Under the pieces are notes generated by a model. It did no database searches, was not told the origin of the DNA, and worked only from the letters and a program-made list of their open reading frames with translations. The position numbers and the translations under genes were made by a program. This document shows positions 46,644-55,388 of a stretch of 64,000 bases of DNA, one piece after another. Position 1 is the first letter of the stretch, and each line of letters begins with the position of its first letter. This stretch comes from Taiwanofungus camphoratus (lineage: Eukaryota; Basidiomycota; Agaricomycetes; Polyporales; Taiwanofungaceae), in assembly GCA_003999685.1 (NCBI GenBank), contig CP021228.1, positions 1,240,001-1,304,000 of the forward strand, in the 5' to 3' direction.

Positions 46644-48282
46644 TGATGCACACTATAACACTCCAACCCCAACCGACCTAGAGAAGCTGGATGGCTATAG
46701 TACTAGTTAGTGTGCTAGGGGAGAGTCAGCAGCAAAGGGTTCCCGATCTCAAGTGGGTCAAGAGACGTCTATGAAGGTCTTTGATGACCTATGACGTGTG
46801 TCACGACTGCTTGAAGTAGCTTCGATGCGCTACTATGCTGTACTGTACTAAGGAGAGACTAAACATGAAGACTTAGCTGATACGCAGCCCTTCTTACTGT
46901 AGAAGGTGGACTTGGGTTAGAGATGAGATGCTAGCGCAACCCTTCAATGTGACTCGAAGGTGGACGTAAGACTGAATGCAACCCTTTGATGGATGTCGAA
47001 GACGGACGAGATGCAACCCTTCAAGATACTGTAGAAGGCAGATGATAGATGCAACTCTTCGAACGTAATCGAAGATGGAAAGATGCAGTGGAACGCAGTA
47101 GGAGACTGACTCGAAGGTGCTCTTCTTGAGCTCTGCAGGATGGGGGAAAACTTTCCTGTCGTTTCGAGACACCATACATCACGTTTATACTACTGTACTA
47201 TAATGTAAGGCACATCAGGAGTGGCGTAGTACCAGTGGCATCCTAACTACTTGCGTACTATGAACTACGGAGTGGTCTGTAGAGGGAGTGGCTACTGTAC
47301 TTGACATCACTATGAAGGCTGAAACAAAGGAACATACATGAAATATACTAAGACAAAACCTGGGGCTGTAGTGTTATCAAGTGCATCGAGTGGCACGTCA
47401 TAGTAGATTGAGCGATATCGGAGTGGTGAGACCGATCACGTGCGAGGACCTTGAGTGGCCACTGCGTGTGGCGTATTGTGCATAGAGAGAATGGTACACC
47501 AGAATGTCAGACCGGAACTGGCTGAGTGGCTGTGGCGTGATTCAAAGCTATCTGTTATGGGGGTGTCTACGCTTGTAAGCAACTACTAGTGACGGTGAGT
47601 TGTTGAGTAGTCAAGCATGTATGCGAGGAGTCAGCCTAGCTGACAACGAGTATACACCTAAGTCTTCAACCGCTAGCCCAATGGTCGAGAGAGAGTTGCG
47701 GGCTATGTCGCGTCATCTAGCTCCAAGTGTAGTCACAAGAGAGTAGATGGTCTGAGAAGACCCGTTGAATAATCAAAGGTATATACAAAGTACAAGGACA
47801 ACGACGGTGTCCGAGTATGTAGTGAGACTAAGGCTACCAAAGTGTAACCTATGGTGACTGGTAACGAAGGTAACAAACAAGAGGACAAGATTGGGGTACT
47901 CCGCAGTGAGTCAGCCCCTTAAGTACTATGATGGGTTTAGGGCAAGTCAGCCCTCACCCCCACAGGTATCTGTACCTACTAAGTGTCCTTGAGTCAGAGG
48001 CCCGGACGGCCTCCTCTGAGTAACAGTCCATAAGTAAGCAGGGACGGACAGCCCATCTGGAATGGTGGTGGTAATCGTAAGTGTACACGACCCGCTAGTC
48101 CGTGAAATAAAGAGAAAATGAAATGTATGCCCACACCTGTATCACCTTGTAACACTATCAGAGAGTCTCATGGTGGCTTTTCAGGCTGTATCAGATGCGT
48201 CGAGTGGCGTCGAAGCCATGACTAAGGTCCTAGGGTCAAGTGAGGGCGCTCCATGGGGCCTAGAAGGGCCTGGCACCTATCA
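46644..48282 (+). repeat. R2 repeat, copy 3, containing LTR-A
   Basis: Starts TGATGCACACTATAACACTC and ends ACCTATCA; without the LTR and its duplicated CTATC it is about 1.03 kb and collinear with 22852..23896. It is inserted in the GCACCA minisatellite of the KDZ element; copy A has no R2 there. Flanks CCGGT and CCTGT may be a decayed 5 bp target duplication. Confidence 0.75.
47553..48154 (-). mobile_element. Solo LTR-A inside R2 copy 3
   Basis: 602 bp, TGTTATGG...CTTGTAACA, with a perfect 5 bp target duplication CTATC (47548..47552 and 48155..48159). It gives a relative order: KDZ, then R2, then this LTR. Confidence 0.95.
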
Positions 48283-48650
48283 CCTGTGGAAAGAGATACA
48301 GCATCATTGGGTCAGGTATGGCACCAGTTGGCAGAGGAATGGCGCTGTCAGGTCAGGTACGGTGCTGATTGGCAGAGGAATGGTGCCATCAGACAGAGGC
48401 ACAGTGCCAGTTGACAGAGGAACAGCACCATTGGGCAGAGGCATGGCACCAGAAGTAGGAGGTCTGATGCTGGTGAGAAGATGTACAGCACCATTGGGTC
48501 AGGTACAGCACCAGTTGACAGAGGAATGGCACCATCGGGCAAAGACACGACACTGGAAGTAGGAGGTCCAGTGCTGGTGGGAAGATGTATGATGCCATCG
48601 GGTCAGGACTGGTGCCATTAGATAAGGTCCAGTGCCTGTGGGCAGAGGGG
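48283..48650. repeat. GCACCA/GGCAGAGG minisatellite, right part (copy B)
   Basis: Units such as GGCAGAGGAATGGCGCTGTC and GGGCAGAGGCATGGCACCAG, about a dozen imperfect repeats, directly downstream of the TET/JBP stop codon. Confidence 0.7.
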
Positions 48651-48717
48651 TGGTGGATGGAGTCCTTTGATGTCTCGAAGCTTGATCATTGGATCAATGT
48701 CTGAGAGTGTGGGCATG

Positions 48718-50101
48718 TCAAGTTGTATATAACACTCCATCATATGTATCTACACTCATCCAACCAGCCAAGGACACCTCTGCTCTCTCATGTATCTTGG
48801 TCCTCATATAGCAGGCTAGACATATCCTCTCCTCCTCCTTTCCCACCACCCTGTGCAAAATGGTCCTCCTAGACAGGGCTGTGATGGTCCCACTAGGATA
48901 GGCCAGTCTCACCCCCACCCCCTCCAGATCCAAGGTCAAATCTTGAGAGTTCCCAATGGTCACCAAGATGTCATACCAGCATGCCATGGCCTTCCAGTCC
49001 CTGTGACTGGGACTTTCCCTGTTGGCAATGAAGCTCATGGCATTGAAGGGGGAATGCCATTCCTTCAGCACCTCATCCACCCCTGGAAGCCATTGCATCC
49101 CTCTCAATGAGGCCATGCCAGACCTGTAAAGCTCAGGGTGAATGATGCTCAATATTCCCCCTATCAAAGCAGAGGTCTCTCTCATCCTCTGCAGCCATAT
49201 CCTGCTCACAGAGTCTGGCTTCTTCAGCACACTGCAAACCTCTGGATTGAAACTCATGCTCTGGGTGTTGGCCTCATGTCAGAGCTGGTGTGAGCATAAA
49301 ATTCCTTGTCACTCACCTCATGTCCTTGTTGAAACCATGATGGGGACAGGTTGATGCATCCAGGGAGGAACTGCTCACACTGGTCTTCATCCATGTAATA
49401 CTCAGACTTGATCCTCCAGTTGCCTTCTGACATGGGATGATGGGATTTCAACACCTGGTTCAGCATTGCTGAATCATCCCATATCTGGTGCTGACCATCT
49501 CAGACATCATGCTCATCATCACAAGCAAAAATCAGGTCAAACTCACCTGATGCTCTGGGCTCAATACATCAGGTAAATGCCATACCAGAATCTTTCCATA
49601 CTGATCCACCACAGTCACTGGAGTTTTGATGACTGGCATGAGATCATCAAACAATGGAGGGAACTGTTCAGAGATCCTGGTCTCCTGAGTCTTGTTAAAC
49701 CCAGAGATTTGAGGGGTCAGCTGTTCAACATAGGCTTCAATGTCCCAGGGCACTGTCACTGCTCAATTATACAAGATCAGCAATGGGGACATCAGAACAA
49801 TTGTCTCTGGCTCACAGCAGGTCATATAGGCTTCTGCCAACTTGGCAGATATCTGATAGGCATTTTGAACAAATGTCAATGAGAAGCTCAAGCTGGGGTA
49901 TACAGAAAAGGGAGGTGGAGAGGGATCAGGGGACATTTGAGACAGGTGATGCAAGAAAAGTTGGTGAAGGTAAGATGCCACATTCTCAGTATATTCAAAA
50001 TGATTGGTCATAGGTGTGCTCATGACAGTTTCATTCAAAACCAAAGGTAATGAGTCTGAGGTAGAGTTGGAATTGGCAAGTGGAAAAAAAATGAATGACA
50101 T
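48718..50101 (-). CDS. TET/JBP-family 2-oxoglutarate/Fe(II) dioxygenase, apparently intact
   Basis: Four exons on the minus strand: 49816..50101, 49547..49758, 49317..49490 and 48718..49272. All introns are 44-57 bp with GTGAG donors and AG acceptors, phases agree, and the total is 409 codons with stop. Catalytic exon: NRESPSHRDW gives the Fe(II) H-x-D pair (about His313 and Asp315), then WYDILVTIGN, LAYPSGTITALS and ILHRVV with the distal histidine (about His363), followed by RICLACYMR. That order is the double-stranded beta-helix core of TET/JBP enzymes, which oxidise 5-methylcytosine (or thymine) in DNA. No CXXC or HMG domain is seen; the first 220 residues are helical and unassigned. It is the last gene of the KDZ element, just inside its right terminal array. 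It shows no break, unlike its paralogue at 9931..11296. The start at 50101 is the first in-frame ATG compatible with splicing. Confidence 0.85.
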
Positions 50102-50224
50102 GGACCAAATGCATGTATACAGTGACAAACAATATAACAATGACTGTAAATGGAAGCCAATAAAAAATATATGTATGTAATAGACAAAATCAGCAAAACA
50201 TGGGCAGAAACAGGTTGAACCCAG

Positions 50225-50657
50225 TTTAGCTGACCCATCCTTGCCTGACCCATTGCACCAGATTGGGTTCATTGCTGATCAACCCATTACAGCTGGCTGG
50301 TTCCATTGCTGGCCAACCCATTACCACAGGCTGGTATCCTGCCTGGCCAACCCATGGCAACAGGATGGGTCCATCCCTGGCTGACCTGTTGCAACAGGCT
50401 AGTCTCATGCCTGGCTGACCCATTGCAACAGGATGGGTTCATCCTCAGCTGACCCATTGCAACAGAATAGGTCCATCCCCAGCTGACCCATTGCAACAGG
50501 CAGGTCTCATCCCTGGCCAACCTGTTGCAACAGGTAGGTCTCATGCCCAGCTGACCTGTTGCAATGGGCTGGTCTTATGCCCAGCTGACCCATTTCAACA
50601 GGTTGGTACCCTGCCTGGCCAACCCGTTGCAACAGGGTTCTTTTACTGGATTGTGTG
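50225..50657. repeat. Right KDZ terminus: palindromic minisatellite plus TIR
   Basis: About twelve 34 bp units (GACCTGTTGCAACAGG, then spacer like CATCCCTGGCT), reversed relative to the left array, ending in TTTTACTGGATTGTGTG. The array starts about 120 bp upstream of the TET/JBP start codon, so it could also form part of its promoter. Confidence 0.9.
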
Positions 50658-51401
50658 GTCAGTACTTGTCCTAATAAGTACACTGATCCTGTCTCCAAAC
50701 CAGTGTGGGTTGGATGTTCTGTTTCTCCTGAACTGGTGCGGGTTCAGTGTTCAGATTATAGGAGCTTTATCCTAGTGTTACCAGGGATACACCCATTAGA
50801 GTGCTGCAAACAGTGGGTACAAAGTGCAGCGAGGGTGACAAGGAGAAACAGCAGTGACAATGAGTCATGATCCTCTAAGTCTTCAACTACAAGCCCTATG
50901 TAGTCTCAGAAGGCTTTATGGGCTTCTTGCTATACAAGGTGACAAGTAAAGCAAGGTATATTCTTGATACTAAGGTGTAGTACAAGAGGGTGTGAATAAA
51001 GAGGATAAAGCTAAGGAACTCCCCTTAGCAGAAGGATCCTATATATATACTGCTGCTGCTGGACCTGAGACACTACTATGTCCCCCCCTGGGGACAGCAT
51101 AAGATGGGAGGGGTCAGCAGTCCAAATGAGTAACTACCATGGCATAAGCGGGGACAGTCAGCCCATCAGACAGACAATGTGTGAGCAATCAGGAAGTGGA
51201 GCCACACATTCATAGTGTAAGATAGAAAGAAAAAGTATATACATCCATACTCTACCAGCTGGTAACACCAAGACTACATAGGGCTTGTAGTTGAAGACTT
51301 ACAGAATCATGACTTGTCATCACCACTGTTCCTTCTTGTCACCCTCACTGCATTCTGTTCTCACTGCTTACAGCACTCTAACAGGTGTACCCCTGGTAAC
51401 A
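50658..51401 (-). mobile_element. gypsy-B fragments: LTR with leader, plus inverted LTR piece
   Basis: 50658..50775 matches the 5' internal edge of gypsy-B (compare 61630..61717). 50776..51267 is a complete 492 bp LTR-B (TGTTACC...GGTAACA). 51268..51401 is the first part of another LTR-B in opposite orientation, also ending GGTAACA. Broken; only remnants remain. The right KDZ end abuts this fragment. Confidence 0.85.
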
Positions 51402-51850
51402 GTTCCTGAAGCTGGTTGGAGCCTATCAAGTGAAATCCAGAGGATAGGTGCTGTAAGTGTTCATAAAAAAAGAAAACAGAGAAAAACACATACACTTGTG
51501 CTTTTTGATTGGGGCACTGGTAGTGTGATCAGCCAGTTTTTGCAGCTCCTGTACAATGGTTTTGTCCTTTGAGTCTAACCTCTCTAAACCTCTCTCATAG
51601 TCCAATGCATTCCCCAATGTCTTGATAACATGCTCTTCATCCACTACATTTGCTCTACCATCCAACCATTCCTCATCACTCTCTGTAATCACCTTTTGGG
51701 CCTTCAAAGCAGCTTCAGTCTTTGCTTTACGTTCTTGAATCTGATTTCTCAGGGTTCATAGACCCTTCTTTAGGATGTCAACAGGCTTCATTGATGATGG
51801 TGCTGACTTGCCGGGTCTTCTTTACCTCATCAGACACATAAAAGTCATGA
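51402..51850 (-). CDS. Unidentified ORF, charged helical fragment
   Basis: The minus ORF 51426..51707 (about 93 codons) has ESDEEWLDG, VDEEHVIKTLGNALDYERGL and KTIVQELQKLAD, a charged coiled-coil-like stretch that may continue upstream toward 51770. It resembles linker regions of fungal transposases, but I cannot name a family. Probably a fragment. Confidence 0.35.
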
Positions 51851-51889
51851 TTATATAATCATAATTTCCTAATTTAGTTACAATTCCAG

Positions 51890-52400
51890 AGCTACCCATG
51901 CTAATATATGGGTTTTACCCCCTCAAAAAAGGTATGGGTTATTGGGTATCAGAGAGTATGGGTTATGGGTACCAAATCCCCACAGACCAACTTGGTGGAT
52001 TGAAAAACCTATGGGTTATAAGGGAGTATGGGTTTTGAGAGGTATGGATCAAGAGAGAGTTGACTGTAGCATCAGGAAAACCTACCAATGTCTTTTTGTG
52101 TCTTGTGTGCTCTTATTGTCTTGTCACAAGCACACAAGACAAAAAGAACGACAAGGTAAAGGTGTCTTGCAAGGCTTGTGATGTCAGAATTGTGCTTGTC
52201 ACAAGGAGTGACAAGACAATCCTCTGGCTTTTTAAACACTTTTTATGCTTGCAGCTGTGTAAGATCCTTGTATGTGCTTGTCACAAGGAGTGACAAGACA
52301 ATCCTCTGTCTTGTTATACTTTTTTCTGTGCTTGGGATTCTTGTGTGACTTTCAAAATCTTAGTCTGACACACAGATTACTTCTGATATACTTGTATGAC
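51890..52400. repeat. Palindromic TTGTCACAAG / TATGGGTT repeats
   Basis: 51900..52060 has several TATGGGTTAT-type repeats. 52100..52310 has repeated CTTGTCACAAGGAGTGACAA hairpin motifs, including an 83 bp direct duplication (about 52190 and 52273, each followed by GACAATCCTCTG). An almost palindromic GTGTGCTCTTATTGTCTTGT stretch precedes them. Likely a foldback or non-autonomous element. Confidence 0.6.
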
Positions 52401-52639
52401 TTGTAACAGCTTAAATTCATCTTCATATTGCTTGAAATGTCACTTTCTTGTGCTTTCTGTCCTTCTTGAAATCAACAAGCACTTAAAAAGCCCTACAAGC
52501 AAAATTCCTTGCATACAGGCCCTCACTAGAAATCACAAAAGCACAGCAAGACATGAAAGCAAGACAATCACATTTTTTCATAAATCACTACAATACACAA
52601 AATACATGTTCAAGCCAAAAAAGTAGTAAAAGCAACTAC

Positions 52640-53945
52640 AAGCAAATCAACAACCCACACAGCAGTTGCACAGGTGAATGGGTGGGATAGTGAGCACAAG
52701 AGGAAAGCAAGACAGAGAGGGGCAATGCACAGTAAGACAACGCACTTTGAGCCCACCCATATAGTGGTGGTACCCCTTGTGCATCTTAGACACTGGTGGG
52801 GTTAAGTGAAGTGAGGTGCAGAGGGCAGGCATGCAGGGGAGGAGGGCATGAGAGAGGAGGGTGTGGAGAAGAAGGGTGCACAGATATGATGGGCAGGATA
52901 GTGAGCATGTCAGAGAGAGAAAGAAGAGAGAAAAATAGGTGGTGACACATGGTCCCAATCCCAGTAAATGAGCACACCATGAATGTCCCACCTTGTTTGT
53001 ACCCACATTGCACACCTCTGCCACCTGGATCTCCTCTGTGAGCACACGCACATGGCGTATGCACCTGCACACAAATGTGTGGTCATGCACGTTAACAGTC
53101 AACACAAGCAGGTGCATGGACTTGGCATCCATGCACATGAGCAGCAGCATCAGGTGCTGCAGCAGGTCAAGCTGGAAGTGCACCATGATGAGCTGTGAGA
53201 CATGCATTGACATGGGCACAAGCATCTTTTCTGCAAGGTGGTCACACTGCAGGTGGGTGGCAGGTGGTCAGGGCAGAGATACAGGGGAAGAGGGAGAAGT
53301 GGAGAGGGGAGTGGGGAGGGGAGAGGGAAGGGGAGAGGAGGGAGGGGCATGCACACATCTTCTTTCTGCCAATGAGCTGGTCCTCAAGGTGGACCACCAT
53401 GGTGCCCTGCAAGCAAGAGTGCCTCAGCTGAGTGTGCAGCCCAACGTGCATGCATGCTCACCACCTCCACAAACAGCTTCATGAGCTTCATCACCATCAA
53501 AAGCCCACCATGCCTGTGTGGGGGGCAGGGGGCAGGAGTCAGTGCCAGATGCACACAGGCAGGCAGAGAGAGATGTACCCCATGTCCATGTCCACAATGG
53601 TCAGGTGCAGGTAGTCAATGTACAGCATGAGCACACACACATCGGGTGGCATGGCAGCATGCTCATCAAAGTGCTTGCAGTCATTCAGGGACTGCACACA
53701 GAAGAGGTGCTCAACCTGGTTCAGGATGGTCATGTACAGATAGTCACTGTGGGTGAAGAGGGAGAAGAGAAAGACAGGTGAGCATGAGGGCAGGTAACAG
53801 GGGGGACATACCTGAGGTCTGGGCTGACCTCATTGTGAGCATGCTGCTCATGGCCCAGTCACTCACATACACCACCTTGATGCTGCACATGCAGAGCTGG
53901 CTCATCTGCATGGGGTCAACTATGCTGAGCATTGTGCACAGGCAC
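52640..53945 (-). pseudogene. Unidentified host-like gene, left part, split by gypsy-B
   Basis: Minus-strand exon-like blocks: MLSIVDPMQMSQLCMCSIKV (53.9 kb), YLYMTILNQVEHLFCVQSLN (53.7 kb), HLEDQLIGRKK (53.37 kb) and KMLVPMSMHVSQLIMVHFQL with LTVNVHDHTFVCRCIRHVRV (53.0-53.2 kb). They are separated by intron-like, partly polypurine DNA (53275..53345). The upstream part resumes at 62202 beyond gypsy-B, since GGCAC is duplicated at the junctions. Many Cys positions look like former Arg (CGN to TGN). I cannot assign a family. Probably dead. Confidence 0.45.
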
Positions 53946-54429
53946 TGTTACCGGGGGTGCACCCGTTAACGTGCTGTCTAATAGTGGGACTATATGCAGC
54001 TGGGTGACGAGAAGGAACACTAGCGACGACGAGTCACTTGTTCCTTAGGCGTCTTCAACCACAAGCCCTATGTGGTCTCGAAGATCTGCGGGCTTCTTGC
54101 AATATGAGACAACGAGTAAAGCAAGGTATATTCGAGTACAGAGGCGTAGTATTCTATGGTATGAACAAAGAGGATAAAGCTGGAGACCCTCTGCTGTCTG
54201 AGGGTCGCATATATACTACTGCTACTGCCCCCCAGGCACTTCTGTCACGACCCTGGGGACAGCGTAAGGAAAGAAAGGTAAGCAGCCTGCATGAGTAACT
54301 ACAGATGGCGTAAGCGGAGACGGTCAGCCCATCGGATAGATGTGGGATGAGTAATTGGAAGTGAGCCGCACGTCCGTGATGTACAGTAAGAAAAGTAAAC
54401 TCATCCGTTGTCCCTACCAGCCAGTAACA
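53946..54429 (-). repeat. gypsy-B 3' LTR
   Basis: 484 bp, TGTTACCGGG...CCAGTAACA, adjoining a polypyrimidine stretch on the plus strand that is the element's purine tract. Confidence 0.95.
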
Positions 54430-54470
54430 TTACCCCCATCTCCTCCTAGATGTCGTCCCGACATCTGTTA

Positions 54471-55388
54471 TCAGACAATGGTGGCGTCCTTGGCGGGGTC
54501 ATCAATTTCTGACCAGGCGGCCCCCGCGGTGGGGCAGTGGTCAGTGTCATGGTCATTGGCAAAGCAGTCAAGGCAGCGAGGGGGGATGACGACTTCTGCG
54601 GCCGGTGCCATCGGTGCCGAGGGGGCGTTGGTTCTGGCAGGTTCAGCCCCCTGGATTGGGTGCTGATAACATGACGACGAGCCATGGTCTTTACTCCCGC
54701 AGAACTGACAGGAGTACTCCCAGGTGGCCGTTGGAGTTTGGCGGCATTCGGGGTGGAGACAAACCGTCCATTCATCTTGGATGGTGGGGGCAGGGTGTGT
54801 GATGATGAAGGATGGGGGAAGGAGGTGCTGGAGGGCGGTGACGATATCTGTGTGGAGTAGGAAGTTGAGGAGGGACCGGGTACTGTTACATGCCTGCCAG
54901 TACGCTACCCCCACCTCCCGGATTGGGCTGGCCCACCACTTTGTTGCATCGTGGCCCCCTGTCTCTGTCTCCCCCTTGTACCCACAAATGACCTGGTCGA
55001 GGTGGAGGATGACCTCGGCCTCGTGCCGGAAGATGGCAACCTGACATGCGAGGTCGGGCCAGATGATGAGGGCAGTGTCTACTGCCGGACGGAGCTGTTC
55101 GTTGGCCAGTACCCACCCTAGGCGGTTGGTCGGGGTCATGAAGTTGGCGGTGAGGCCGGACGTCGCTTGGTGAGGGAGGGCGACTGTAATCCCCTCGTCC
55201 CAGTTGGGGAGATTCTGCTGCCCCTGAAGAAAGAGGTTGAGGGCATGGGCGTTGGCAGCGGTGAGAATGGAGGTGGCGAGGCGGGCCCTGGTGATGTTGT
55301 TCTGGTGGGACATGGTGGAGGTCGATGTCTGGGGCGGAGATGAATGCGATGCGTGTTGCGATTGAGTGGCTGGGTTCTGGATTGACAC
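54471..55388 (-). pseudogene. gypsy-B extra 3' ORF with two zinc knuckles
   Basis: A 305-codon ORF downstream of the chromodomain with two CCHC knuckles, CQFCGSKDHGSSSC and CLDCFANDHDTDHC, and an N-terminal helical part. Gypsy-A has a related ORF at the same place. Typical Ty3/gypsy elements end soon after the chromodomain, so this is an unusual third product, Gag-like in make-up. Confidence 0.75.

Larger units (their letters stand above)
27246..50657 (+). mobile_element. Giant KDZ-TET DNA transposon, 23.4 kb
   Basis: Both ends carry the same terminal sequence in inverted orientation: CACACAATCCAGTAA at 27246 and its complement ending at 50657. About 30 of 35 terminal bases match, and arrays of a 34 bp palindromic minisatellite lie just inside. 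Copy A ends identically at 11578. Contents: three unidentified genes (28.1-37.0 kb), KDZ transposase (37.25-44.8 kb), a fourth accessory gene and an intact TET/JBP gene. Later insertions are a hAT MITE (28691), LTR-A (33229 and 47553), a 3.5 kb hAT (39284) and R2 (46644); without them the element is about 17 kb. KDZ elements carrying TET/JBP genes are described from basidiomycetes. No target duplication was found, and the flanks belong to two different gypsy families, so rearrangement after insertion is likely. Confidence 0.75.
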
